From assembly GCA_009760855.2 (NCBI GenBank), contig WPIO01000007.1:8695001-8759000 (forward strand): 64,000 bases of DNA, read 5' to 3'. How positions within the stretch are numbered: the stretch's first letter is position 1; each line of letters begins with the position of its first letter. The position numbers were made by a program, and so were the translations under genes. The notes below the pieces were generated by a model. The model worked only from the letters and a program-made list of their open reading frames with translations. It was not told the DNA's origin and did not search any database. Below are positions 1-16,903 of the stretch, one piece after another. Source of the DNA: Cristatella mucedo. Taxonomy: Eukaryota; Bryozoa; Phylactolaemata; Cristatellidae.

Positions 1-680
1 CGGTTCCAAGTTCAGCCTATGAATACAAGAGGGCAGACGTTGCGTAATTGGCGCGAGACGCAGTCGCTACTGTAGGAGCGCCAGCGCCAGAGCTGGTCAG
101 TCACGTGACAGCAGTGCCGCGCCCGCCGGTGCATTTCTTCACCGTATAACAGCAGGCAGTGGGACCGTGCTGTTCGCGGCTCAATGGCGCGCGACCGGCG
201 TCTCGATTCAGACTCGGTATTGCGATGCGGCCGCCCGAGGAGCACGTATCTAAATTGTCGATCGGCTTTGGCGGTAGACTCCAAGAATGGGTCCTTTGCG
301 ATCGAAATCAATGGCCTCTTCGTTTATTGAAGTGCGCCGATAATATAGTTTCTATTGGCAATTGATGAGTGTTGTCAAAGGGATTCGGCTAGAATTCGCG
401 GGCAAGATGCGCCTTCGCCGCAGCTCGCTCAGGTGGGCTTGGTGGAGGGATGGAGGTTCGGCTCATTCGACATACCGTCGTCCCGAAAAGCACGGCAGCA
501 GCTAAGACGAAGAGGAAGTAAACCTTTGACGCGAATTAGGCGCAAGGTTCCGTTCGGGATTATGTTCAGCTGGGCTGCTGGCCCAGCCTCAAACTTTTGC
601 TCCAAACACCGAAGTGGATCAAATCGGCATCGTGTGAGTGTGCCAGTAGAAAAGACAGGTAAACTGGGTTAAAAAAAAAT
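1..680. other. CpG-rich stretch without recognised gene
   Basis: Seen: many CG dinucleotides between about 40 and 310, unlike the AT-richer, repeat-filled DNA that follows, and no interspersed repeat. Open frames of about 70-105 codons exist on both strands but overlap each other and resemble no family I know. Inferred: this could be a promoter or 5' exon region of a gene extending left of the window. It could also be chance GC-rich DNA. Confidence 0.35.
100..109. promoter_or_regulatory. GTCACGTGAC E-box palindrome
   Basis: A perfect 10-bp palindrome built on the CACGTG E-box. It is the exact core known as the CLEAR motif, bound by MiT/TFE and USF-type bHLH-zipper factors in animals. It sits in the CpG-rich stretch at the left edge. 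Presence of the motif is direct observation; use as a binding site is inference. Confidence 0.35.
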
Positions 681-683
681 AAT

Positions 684-2070
684 AATAATAATGCACTTGA
701 TAAAGCACCCTCAGAGATCTCAATCTCTTTCTAGGCGCTTTACATTTGCTGCAAAAGGAAACGCTGTCGAATAGTGAGTGGTGTCATGCTTGATAAACAA
801 CACAAATAAAATGGTTAGGGATGACAAGCACAGGGTCAGCATGCAAGTGTGGTTAGTGGCAGCATGCACAGTGTCAGCACACATAAGCACATAAAGGACG
901 AATCAAAGTGACCCACTAAATGGTGTCATAATTAGGTGAGTTTTTAAGTTCTTTTTAAATGGGGTCAAGTCAGGGGATTTCGTGATGCAAGTGGGAAGTG
1001 AGTTCCAGGCTTTGGGAGCATACGAACTAAATGCACGGTCTCCAAAGGGTTTGAGATTTGTACGAGGTACAGGTGAACAGTTAGATTCCGAAAAGCAGGT
1101 GGTGCGATGCTTGGCCTGGTGGGGGAGTAGATCTGATACATAGGCTGGAGCCAAAGAATGAAGTGACCTAAAAGTGAGCGACAAAACCTTGAAGTCGATG
1201 CGTTGCTTGACTGGTAGCCAGTGCAGGTTGTCGAGAAGTGGTGTGATGTGGCAACTGCGAGCGCCTGATTGCATATGCCAGTAGGCCAGCAAGCTGTGAG
1301 TTACAGAAGTCAAGATGGGATGTCACAAATGCATGGACCAACTTAGACGTGGTATCCTTATCTAAACAAGCCCGAATTTTAGCAGTGTTATGTAGCTGGA
1401 AGTAGGCAGACTTGATTGAGGAGGTGATGTGGTCGTCTAACGAAAGGTCACTTTGGAACATGATACCTAGATTTCGTGCAGATTCAACAGGAGATATGCT
1501 GGCAAAGCCGATTTTGAGCATTAGCCTTTCCAATTTCTGAATCACAGTTGGTTTGCCCATAACTAGTAAGTTAGTTGTATCATCATTTAAGAAGATTTTC
1601 TGCCATCCATGTGCAGATGTCATCTATATATGCAGCAAGGGAGTTGAGAGAATTCGAGGTGCTCGAAGGCTGGGAGGGATCAATGCAAAGGTACAACTGA
1701 GTGTCATCCGTATAAAAGTGAAAGCCTAGATTGTTCTTGGTAATCACATCGGCAAGAGGGAGAGTATAAACCGTGAAAAGAACCAGACCTAGCACTGAGC
1801 CCTGAGGTACCCCATATTTCAGAGGTACCTAGGATGATCTTTGTCTGTTCACATTAGTACTCAGCTGTCTCCCACTGAGATAGGACCTGAACCATTGCAG
1901 AGCAGTGCCAGTGGTGCCCATATGAGAGGAGAGGCACTCAAGAAGAACTTGGTGATCGATAGTGTCAAAAGCTGCCGAAAGATTGAGCAAAACAAACAGA
2001 GATACTTTACCCATGCTTGCATTCCTAAGTAGGTCGTTGTACACCCGAGGCAAGACACTGTGTCATTAGA
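684..2070 (-). mobile_element. LINE-A copy (CR1/L2-like), 5'-truncated
   Basis: Reading the minus strand, this copy begins inside the reverse transcriptase, runs to the end of the ORF and finishes in the family 3' tail (GGCGCTT...TTATTATT) at about 690. Frames in three registers cover it: 2053-1829 has LSAAFDTIDHQVLLECL (RT motif A), 1795-1583 has the catalytic YTDD variant in HFYTDDTQLYL, and 1623-903 holds the thumb/C-terminal part ending in NLKTH. Frameshifts and stops make it a dead copy. The 3' UTR (about 760-900) contains the family's tandem GGTTAG units. It is one of the longest LINE-A copies here. Confidence 0.9.
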
Positions 2071-5019
<2,949 letters not shown>

Positions 5020-5092
5020 CCATCAGAAAATGTAAAGTGCCTAGAAAGAGATTGAGTTCTCTGAGAGCGCTATAACAAATGTATTATTAGTC
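5020..5092 (+). repeat. LINE-A 3' tail
   Basis: Contains AAAATGTAAAGTGCCTAGAA, GAGATTGAGTTCTCTGAGAG and CGCTATAACAAATGTATTATT: the last 70 bp of the LINE-A family. It is an extreme 5' truncation typical of target-primed reverse transcription. Confidence 0.8.
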
Positions 5093-5287
5093 TTAAAAAA
5101 TTGAAAGACCTTTGCACCTCCGGGTTTCTTTTGAAAAGTCAGGTAGGAAAGGGCAAGTACCAGAATACATTTCAGAAGCAGTTCTAGAATGAGAATGAGC
5201 TTTTTTTCTGGTTGAATAGTGGCTGCCGTAGCTAGCTTTGCTAAGCGAACTGCAGTGCCAGAGTAAGGTGCTCAATTGCAACGATCA

Positions 5288-5372
5288 AGATCGTGGACTT
5301 GAGCTCTTCGGCATATGTAAACCGCTAGGATAGAGATTTAGTCCTCTTTGGGTGCTACACAAATCAATTCTA
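5288..5372 (+). repeat. SINE-1, 3' half
   Basis: GACTTGAGCTCTTCGGCATA, followed by the TGTAAACCGC...GATAGAGATTTAGTCCTCTT...GGGTGCTACACAAATCAATT tail. It aligns with the distal part of SINE-1; the A-box head is absent. Confidence 0.55.
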
Positions 5373-5375
5373 TAA

Positions 5376-8003
<2,628 letters not shown>

Positions 8004-8029
8004 ATTGAATCTAGGTCAGCAATACAACA

Positions 8030-8150
8030 GCCTCGTATATATAGGACAGAAGAGCCTCATCGGCTATTACTTCTGCTTGCAGTGGACAAGACATAACGGC
8101 CTACTTTAGGACTGGAACCCACGACCTGGGGCCTGAGGTAAATATACATC
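8030..8150 (-). repeat. Degraded SINE-2
   Basis: The plus strand reads ATATAGGACAGAAGAGCCTC, then CGGCTATTAC, then ACTGGAACCCACGACCTGGG. These parallel the reverse complement of SINE-2 at 22028-22193 (ATAGAGACAGAAGAGCCTTT, CGGCTATCAC, GGATTCGAACCCACAACCTC) in the same order, though the middle is diverged. Confidence 0.45.
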
Positions 8151-9718
8151 TTACCCGTAGGATAAGACCTTGGGGCGGGAGTAAAAGAGAGATCTGAAAA
8201 GTTAGGATTCGCTCATGCCGTGCAGCTGACACGGTATGCTGTCCTGTGAGCACCATTTCGCCCAGAGTGGACGCTTTGGTGGCACTATGGGTATCGATTA
8301 TCCCACGAGATGGCCTTGTGCGGCAAAGCGATGGCTCCAAAGTCGAACCTCGAGTGCAGCCTACTGTTGGTGACGAAGCCACGGAGCGCAGTGATAGGGT
8401 TGTGAAAGAACACGTAGAGTGGAGTTGTGCTGTGAAAATTTTCCCGTGGCTTTATAGCCTTTCAGGCCTGGTAGGCACGTGAAAGAGAATGAGAGACGGC
8501 TTGGGACAAGTCATCAAAAGCCAGAGCAGAGGAGGGCATGGAGAAGGAGGAGGTGGAGCAGAAGGGGGAAGAAGCTGAAGAAGGAACAGAGGACCGAGAA
8601 AATATAGAAGAGAAAAATGGTAACGGTGACAGCAGCGCAAAGACAGGTAAAAAGCAAGACCGGATTGAGCAGGCAATTAATAAGTAAGCGATAGCAGTTG
8701 ATTTCCACGAGTCTTGCCATAACGGACAGTCCTTCTTTTGCAGTGGTCATGCACTGCCGGATTAACTGGGTTTAGTTTCAGAAGAGAGCTTCGATTACTG
8801 CTTGCATGCTGAATGAAACTTCTCGCCTTTTGTGATGCCTATAAAATTAATTTGAGGAATTCATCGGTTTTCAGGTATCCAAATAACCACGGTCGTGAGG
8901 GTAACTAGCTATTCAAATAGATTGAGTCGACATAAGCATGTGTAAATTCACATGCTATGTGTTCGCGCTCATATAAGCTCACACGCATGCACACCTGCAT
9001 ACTCATCAATGAATGGATGAACAAATATGCAGTGCATGCATTATGCAATAACACCTTTCAACATAATTTGGCGCATTCACACATGAAAAACATGCAAGCT
9101 CGTGCGCAATCCTGCACATACCGTTCTCCGCGATAATTATGTCAATCTAGAGACCAAATGCTACCCATAAAATGCATTGATTGATCGCTGGCAGCCAAGC
9201 TGTCTCGGTGGTTCGTGTGGAATAGCGACTTCATCATTCCAGCATTAGTTTTCTGTCAGTTCTAGTGACTTTTCTGATCTGGGTGCATGTGTTTGAGTTC
9301 CTTTTTTTTCAGAGGCTTTATGCGGACATCTTATCAGCAAGCTGATGCACACTATTAGCCTTTAGGAAAGAAGAAACCACACTCATCAGCTTGGCCAAAT
9401 GGTTTATTACACCAAGCTAAGACATGTTTGCACACCAGGGGCACAGCAATAAAAGCCCTTAATCGGTAAGAGGGCTACTAGCTCATGTGCAATAAATTTG
9501 TGGAAGCCATTTAAGCCTGTCATAATTAGGCAGCCGTCAGTGCTTACCGTAGAGGCCAGAGGCAAGGATTCAGGGCCATCTGGATACATTACTTTGTCTA
9601 AAGACAACACAGCATGAGACAACATCAATAAAAATAAGATATTTGCATAGCACCCCAAGTGACCTAAATCTCGTTCTACGTATTTTACATATGCTCGAAA
9701 GCAAGAATGCCAATGCCA
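8151..9718. other. No gene recognised
   Basis: Includes a purine-rich stretch (8520-8600) and short frames on both strands without family resemblance. No known repeat was identified. Confidence 0.4.
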
Positions 9719-10092
9719 GTGAATCCGTGTCGTGTGGGGGGTCAGGTCTCACACACGAGACCGGTCACCTGTGGAGTCCCTCATGTGTCTGTACTCGGTC
9801 CCTTGCTGTTCTCCATTTATACTCAACCTCTGGGAAAAGTGATTAAGGCCCATGGAATAGGATATCACTTTTATGCTGACGATACTCAGCTGTATTTGTC
9901 ATTCAAACCATCGGAATCGGCTGCAGCAACCAAGAAACTGAATGCTTGCCTTGCCGACATTCGATCCTGGATGTCGGAAAACTTCTTGAAATTAAATGAC
10001 GATAGAACCGAACTGCTGCTTTTAGGACACCCTAAGCGTGTGGCTAGATTAAAAGGCTTTGCTCTTCTAATAGGTGATGCTATTGTGCGACC
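9719..10092 (+). mobile_element. LINE-B reverse transcriptase fragment
   Basis: From about 9750 the plus strand encodes RT motif B ([19 protein letters not shown]; usual family form [10 protein letters not shown]) and motif C ([13 protein letters not shown]). It continues to [19 protein letters not shown] and GDAIV. It is nearly identical to the LINE-B copy at 44934-46470, so it is relatively young. Near the 5' end a run of six G (9736-9741) throws the frame. The right side is cut by an oppositely oriented LINE-A, whose tail begins immediately after GTGCGACC. Confidence 0.85.
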
Positions 10093-10985
10093 ATAATCAT
10101 AATAATAATATTGCACTTGATAAAGCGCCCTCAGAGAACTTAATCTCTTTCTAGGCGCTTTACATTTGCTGCAAAGTGATATGCAATTGAATAGTAAGGA
10201 GTTGGTTAGAGGCATAGCTTAACGACTAGTCGGAAAAAGATGTCATATGATTTGAAGGCTGATGAGAAATTATTTCAGGTAGCCAGACTGAAGCATGAAA
10301 ATGAAGCTACCAAAAAGTGAGCGACATAACTTTGAAGTCGATAAGCATGCTAGGTCTTGGCCCAGAGGGTAAGGTGCTCGCTCTTTGCGATTCAGGTTGT
10401 GGGTTCGAGTCCTGTAGTGGGCGATTCTTTATTGCTTCCTGCAAGTGGTGGTGGTAGCCATTTCTGCCGCTATATAAATGAGGCTGTTAAATCAGCTAGC
10501 CTTTTGTATAGCTGGGAAACCAATGCAAATCGATGAGAAATGGTGTAGTATGGCAGTTGCAATGTTCACGACAGACAAGCCTAGCTCCAATGTTTTACGC
10601 TAACTGTAAGTCCCTTGTTTCGCAGGCAGGAAAACCTGCAAATAGTGAGTAATAGAGGTCGAGACTAGATGGCACAAATGCAGGAGGACCAACTGGGCTG
10701 CTGTATCCTTGTCTAAAAAGGTCCGCATTTTTGCAATGGTAAGTAGCTGAAGGTTTGCAGACTTGACTTGGGAGCTGATATGGTCATCTAATGAAGGGTC
10801 ATTTTGGAAGAAGACACCCCGACTGCATGCAGATGCAATATGATATATGACAGGACTCATTTCGATTGCTGAGCTTTCCAATGTCTGAGGAACACTTGGT
10901 TTGGCCATCGCTAGTAAGTTTTGTTTCATCATTATTCACTTTGAGACAGTTGTATTGCCATCCGAGTACAAGTTTTCGCAACATG
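10093..10985 (-). mobile_element. LINE-A copy nested in LINE-B, split by SINE-2
   Basis: The 3' end (ATAATAATATTGCACTTGAT, then AAAGCGCCCTCAGAGAACTT) lies at the left, so the copy reads on minus. Body segments at 10240-10345 and 10510-10985 match the RT C-terminal region (VKSANLQLLTIAKMRTFLDK on minus). The interval 10352-10510 is a SINE-2 inserted into it. Stops and indels make it non-functional. Order of events by nesting: LINE-B, then LINE-A, then SINE-2. Confidence 0.8.
10352..10510 (+). repeat. SINE-2 inserted in LINE-A
   Basis: tRNA-like head with an A-box-like segment (TTGGCCCAGAGGGTAAGGTG) and a B-box (GGGTTCGAGTCC). Then the family body (GTGGGCGATTCTTTATTGC, GTGGTGGTAGCC) and the 3' end GAGGCTGTTAAATCAGCTAG. 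LINE-A sequence resumes after it. Confidence 0.75.
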
Positions 10986-11585
<600 letters not shown>

Positions 11586-11639
11586 AGAGACAAAGAGTCA
11601 GAGAGAAGAGATAGAGATAGAGATGATTTATTCACTGTA

Positions 11640-12376
11640 ACTAAACATCTTGAAACTACTTAAGTGAATCACGATACCGGAATTTGGTCATATATTTTTG
11701 TTTGGAGTGCATACTACCCATATCAGCTGAAGAAAGAGCATATCTCCTTGGCCTGATAAAACAACCGTAAGCACATGATATTTAACTGCTGTGCACACGA
11801 GCATGCTCATGCACACACTCACACAGTGGGGGAAGTCCAGATCATTGTGGCCTACTAGTCACTGTCCGGTGATTAACACATGCCATATGACTGGAGCCCA
11901 CGATCTTGGTCGTGACCTTGGTCGTTAAAGGAAAGAGCACCTTAACCTCGGGTGAAACCACTGATGGGGCATCTAGCTCCTTTATCCAGTGTTCTCTCTT
12001 CAGCAATATATCCAACTCGTCGGTTATGAAAAGTCCATCTGATGCTCCGGTCATGCTCTTAACATTGGCACAACCAGTTGGCTGATCGCTGCAAGGGAAT
12101 ACATTTGCATTTGCTCTAATATATCGGCTACAAGAGCGAGAACAGGCACCGGAAGCGCTTGCTTCCAGCTTCGGTATTTGTAAGACACAACTATCTAAGG
12201 CAACCTGCTGTGGGACTGAAAGAAGATGCATTTCCTTTCGAGGAAGAAACTTTCGTGCAATCTTTGCTTTCAGGTCCAGTGCTGAACCGAGTGAGTGACC
12301 GGTTGTTCCACCCCCCTAAAGGAGGATTACAAGCTTTTGCTTTAACGAACCTTTTACAGCTAGCCGAATCCCGGTG
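11640..12376. other. No gene recognised; possible SINE scrap
   Basis: Around 11880-11945 the plus strand has GGAGCCCACGATCTTGGTCG and AAGAGCACCTTA, a weak echo of reversed SINE-2. The rest is unrecognised. Confidence 0.35.
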
Positions 12377-12505
12377 TAATAATAATAATAAAAATACACT
12401 TGATAAAACACCCTCAGAGAGCTCAATCTCTTTCTAGGCACTTTACATTTGCTGCAAAGGAAACACGACCGAATGGTGAGTGGAAATATCATGCTTGATA
12501 AACAA
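12377..12505 (-). repeat. LINE-A 3' end
   Basis: The plus strand reads AATAATAATAATAAAAATAC, then ACTTGATAAAACACCCTCAG, GAGCTCAATCTCTTTCTAGG and CACTTTACATTTGCTGCAAA, followed by the start of the 3' UTR (CGAATGGTGAGTGG, ATCATGCTTGATAAACAAC). It is a severely truncated minus-strand insertion. Confidence 0.85.
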
Positions 12506-13793
12506 CAAGAATACAGCCTGAATGCATGCATTCGCTTTAAATTGCAATGCGTGAAGTAGCTACAGAAGCGCGCAGCTTCAGATCCCAGCAAACCGTCGTT
12601 TCACATAGATCAAACCGCCTTGATCGTGCACTGGTGGTCGTGCATTGGTGCTGATGACATGCTGAGATCGGGCATCTTCCTCATGCTGCGAGCATGCTAG
12701 ATCGAGGCGATCGCTGTGGAATGCTTCACCAGCCCAGCCTTACGGTCGTGTGTGGCCTTGCTTCTAGATTATGCCAAGGTCAAGCAGAGCTATTGCGTAT
12801 TGGCTAGATGCATCTCTAGTTGTCACTATAAGGAAGCATGCAGAGTTGCTCAGAGTTAGCTTATCAGCGGTCATGCACCCGAATGCAGGCGGAACATAGG
12901 ATTTCGTTCGATGGTGGGTGAGTGGAGCATGAGCACCCTTTTGTTTTGTTTTGCCGCTCGTCGTTCTGCGAAGCACTCAGCTAAGTCGGCCAGTGGAAGT
13001 AGTGCTGAAGCTGGAGCTGATCGAGCACCAGAGCGTCCACTCCTTCCCCTCCTTGCTGCAGCTGCTGAGTTCTAATCTGCTCACTCACTGCCAGCGGTAG
13101 TTAACAACTGCAGAGCCTCAAATCAGTGGCAGCCGCCACGGCCGAACTGGCAATGCACTACTTGATCAATAGCCTATTAGGACTGCTATTGACATGTTGT
13201 AAATGGTTTTGCCCCAACGACCTTGCTTGGCACGATGAGGTGCACACTCTTGGCTGTGAGGTGCCTCCTTGCTGCGAGACCACCCATCTGGCCAGCAACA
13301 GCAGCAGCCCAGGGCCTGGGCCGCCTCCGTGCCGGCAGCCAAGCCGACTAGTTTACCAGCGCCTGGTGCCTGGCTGATCAGCAGGCTGCCTTTGTTTCAG
13401 CAAGACTCTGCTATTGTCCATTACTGGCAGTGAAGCAGTCGGCTTCCTTGTTTGTGCCGCCAGAGTTACCTCGACCGGCAGGCTGCGGCAGCAGGCTGGC
13501 GAGGCAGAACAAGGCAAACGCCTGTGTTTCCTTCAGTTGCAGATATTGACCAAATATTAATTGACATGCGTCACTGTTTGCACGCTCATTGTTAATCACC
13601 CTTGAAGCGGACAAAGGACTGCAAGTCAATCAACTTATAGTCTTTTCGAAAGTCGACGAAATGGCAATCGTTAGAGCCTTAGCAGGGTGGCACGCGGCCG
13701 AGTAGCTGAGCGGCTCGCCGGCAAAACAGGCAGACGGAGCAGGAGGGCAGCTACCAAGCAACAAGCAGCAGCTTCCTGTCACGGTCATTCCAC

Positions 13794-13807
13794 GGGGGGG
13801 GGGGGGG
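13794..13807. repeat. G14 homopolymer
   Basis: Fourteen consecutive G preceded by CAC. It lies 30 bp before the CAG/CTG palindrome, in a locally GC-rich block. Confidence 0.9.
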
Positions 13808-13837
13808 CGCAGGGAGGCAGCCGCTCTGATGGCTGGT

Positions 13838-13880
13838 GTCGGCAGCAGCTGCAGCAGCAGCTGCTGCAGCTGCAGCCGAC
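13838..13880. repeat. CAG/CTG near-perfect palindrome
   Basis: Left arm 13838-13857 (GTCGGCAGCAGCTGCAGCAG) and right arm 13861-13880 (CTGCTGCAGCTGCAGCCGAC) are reverse complements with one mismatch, separated by CAG. It would fold into a very stable hairpin in either strand. Confidence 0.9.
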
Positions 13881-15291
13881 GCTGTAGCTAAGCAAGGCAC
13901 TTCCTCAGATGTGCAGAGCAGATGCACATGCACACACCCACACTCTCACATGCAGTGACCCCCTCCAGTGTTTATTCTCTCACTTCCCCATTGCGATGCA
14001 AGGCCAGTGGGCAAGGACGCTCATAATAATGATAGGTATGATAATAAACAGCATCGAGACATTCGTGTAACACTCAAAGAGAACCAAATGCTAGCTGTGC
14101 ATGTGGGTGCTGCCGATCGCTTAAGAACGAAACTTAGTTGCATGGCCGAGACTGAAAGACTGTTGAGATGACAGCTGACTCCACACGGACACGGTGTCAC
14201 ACTAAAACTAGACGACAGTCGCAAGCACACGGGCGAGCGCAAGCGCACCCTCGAGCGTGCACGCACACAGGTAGCACTCTCGCACACTCAGCACTCTCAG
14301 CACTCTCGCTCTAGCACACTGCATGGGCCCATAGCGTGGCTGCTGGCTGCGTGTGGCCTGCTGAGCAGGCTGGCTGCCGGTGAGCTGCCGTACACAAAGA
14401 GTTCCCTATTTAAGTACCTCGTTGAGTGTGCTAAACACCTCTCACAATAAAGTTCCTCGGAGGACTGCTTGGCTGGTAGACCCAGTCGAGAGAACTGTGT
14501 AAACCAGTCAGCAAAAGTGGGCGGCCATGCCTTTGACGCTTTGTCGCAGAAGAGGAAAGATGTGAGCGTATTTGAACAGCAGAGCTGCCAGTGGAGCCGC
14601 CGTTAGCTATCGCGAGCTGGTCTGCTGCCAGCAGCGCTAGGTCGCACGAGCTCTGTGATGCGTCCCAAGCGAGATACAATGTGACACGAGCTATCTCACA
14701 TTCTGTTACTGCCTCCCTGTCATGCCCACTTTTAGTGTCCAGGTGCAGAACCCCCGGATTGCCATCAGCTTGGGGTCTGCTGAGATCACTTCGGACCAGT
14801 CTCTGACCGATTGTCGTCAGCACACCGGTCGGCCAGTGCATGTGCAAAGACGTTCGCTTCGTTGCCTAAGCCACTGGCTGTGATCGTGAGTTTAGCTCTG
14901 TTGCTTCTAGCATCAGGAGCTTCTACGACCAAGGTATACAGAAAAAAATGTTCGGTCCTGCACAATCCAGAGAACGTAGACAAGGCTTTGTTAGCTGGGG
15001 CTGCTTTAACCTTTGAAGGGAGTGAAACTTACACTTACTCGAACCCAGCCTCTTGACATCAGTGAGGCTGCAGTAGACCAACGTCTCTTGCCACAACCTC
15101 TGGCCACCTCTGTCTCATACCGAGCCAGATTGCTGCAGAATGCAATAGTGTTGCTGCTCGCTCTTGACCCTTGACATTTGAGGCCTAGAAAATTGCCTAC
15201 ACTATTTGCCGGAGAGGACGTGACAAGCAATTGTGATGCCAGCCTTTTCATAAACCATTCTACTAACCATTCGACCATGCTTCCTTTGCAG

Positions 15292-15362
15292 CATATGTAA
15301 AGTGCCTAGAAAGAGATTAAGTTCTCGGAGGGTGCTATACAAATGTATTATTACTATTATAA
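15292..15362 (+). repeat. LINE-A 3' tail
   Basis: CATATGTAAAGTGCCTAGAA, then AGAGATTAAGTTCTCGGAGG and GTGCTATACAAATGTATTAT: a minimal LINE-A 3' end, only about 70 bp. Confidence 0.8.
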
Positions 15363-15925
15363 ATTGAGGGCTTGAAGTACAAGATACTGAGAGGCAAAAC
15401 ACATCAGCACAGCAATGAGGGTTTTGTCTTGTGTCAAACCCTGGCCTTCACGAAGGCAGTCAATCGCAGAAAGGATGGTAGGGCACCTTTCGTGGCAAGC
15501 CGACCGGCATGCCAAGTCGGGCCGATCCACCAGGGTGACTTGACCCCAACCTCCCCACCCCCATTCCCTTAACTATGACCTTGAATGTAGTCAACATCAA
15601 CAAGGACGATGTAAGAAGCTTGGGATACGACGGGGAAGCGATGGCACGGTCGTCCATCGAGTTGATGACTGACTTGCTGCTCGACAAACCTAGAATATAA
15701 TTCAAAACTGTGCACCTCATTGGTAATGTCAGGCAACGAACGTGACCTTTGGCATAAGGTGACACCGACCTTGGGATCGGGCTTCAAGTAAGGGGTAGTC
15801 AGCAGGCAAAATATGGAATAGAGAGTTGGAGCCGCCTGCTGGCAAGGCAGCTACATTTCCGCTGGCTGTTTTATTGATTGCAGCCTGCACTTGCCCTGTG
15901 GAACTGAAGCTGGCAGCCTTTGAGC

Positions 15926-15952
15926 AGGCAGGCAAGCAGGCAGGCAGGCTGG

Positions 15953-15999
<47 letters not shown>

Positions 16000-16001
16000 A
16001 C
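15926..16001. repeat. (CAGG)n tetranucleotide array
   Basis: About 18 GCAG/GCAA/GCTG tetramers, the last 12 uninterrupted. Translated, this gives an artefactual Ala-Gly-Arg-Gln repeat. Confidence 0.95.
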
Positions 16002-16870
16002 AGGCTCCTGTCCGTGCAGGCCACCGGCTACTCTAGACGGCCAAGAGCATAGGCTGCGATTATATTTCAAGAGTGACCTTTGGCAGTTCGAGCATGCTGA
16101 CTTCACGAGCTTCTGTTCTTCCAGCCAGGAGTGCACTACCACTCGGTCTTGTAATTGCAAAAGAGGAGAGCTCGATCACCCAAGCCGTCCCGAATGCTCC
16201 TGGAATGAACAGACAGACGTGGGCAGAGTGAGAAGCGAGCTGGAAGCTGCAAACAGCTCACAGGAGCCTGCTCTCGGGTCCTGAGCCGTATTCGACCGGA
16301 TCAGCAGCTGCCGGCGGCCGGCAGTTTGCTCGGCGACTGCAAACAGTGGGGAGGGAGGGAGCACGGTGAAAGCATGTCAGCATGCACATGAATACATAGT
16401 ATTTGCATACTCGATGGACGAAAGTGACGGCCAGTCGGCAGTTTCAATTGAGCCCCGACGAAAGTCGAGCCGGTAACTCATGCTGACAGACGGTTGGCAT
16501 GCTTACGGTGGACCATAGCAACACTCTGACTGCGATGCAGATCTGCACTGCTCGGAGATACTGGGCATTCATTGCCAGTTTAGTGCAGTGTTTGTGCAGG
16601 GCCGCTCGGTAAACAGTGGCCGGTGAGCTGGCTCTGCAATCGATCTCGTGTCCGACTGCTGTCAGGAATGCAAGGCAAAGGAAGCTGACACCAGTCGTTG
16701 CAGGCTGACCTCCAACTTCGTTCGAGAGCTGCAGTCTCACCTGCCACCAGGGATCCAGGTGCTGACTCGCCCCAATGCTGCACACACCTCGACTGCTACC
16801 CTTCCGATGGCAGCGTCAACCGTGCAAGGGTCGAGTGTGTGCCTGCCTTACGGCTGCCGCTCGGTATAAT

Positions 16871-16903
16871 GCCGACGCATGCTAGCTGCCAGCATGCGTC
16901 GGC
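16871..16903. repeat. 13-bp hairpin
   Basis: GCCGACGCATGCT (16871-16883) and AGCATGCGTCGGC (16891-16903) are exact reverse complements around a 7-nt AGCTGCC loop. No element boundary or gene was seen around it. Confidence 0.85.

Larger units (their letters stand above)
12506..15291. other. GC-richer stretch, no gene recognised
   Basis: Rich in CTGCAG/CAGCTG and poor in interspersed repeats. Frames such as 13126-13377 and 13687-13887 (plus) and 14431-14847 (minus) are low-complexity or lack motifs, and I found no consistent exon chain. The two structured tracts inside are listed separately. Old non-coding exons or UTR cannot be excluded. Confidence 0.35.

Noticed and set aside
15826-16284. 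152-residue protein with Ala-Gly-Arg-Gln repeats
   Set aside because: Length depends on the CAGG tetranucleotide array; no start context, domain or splice support.
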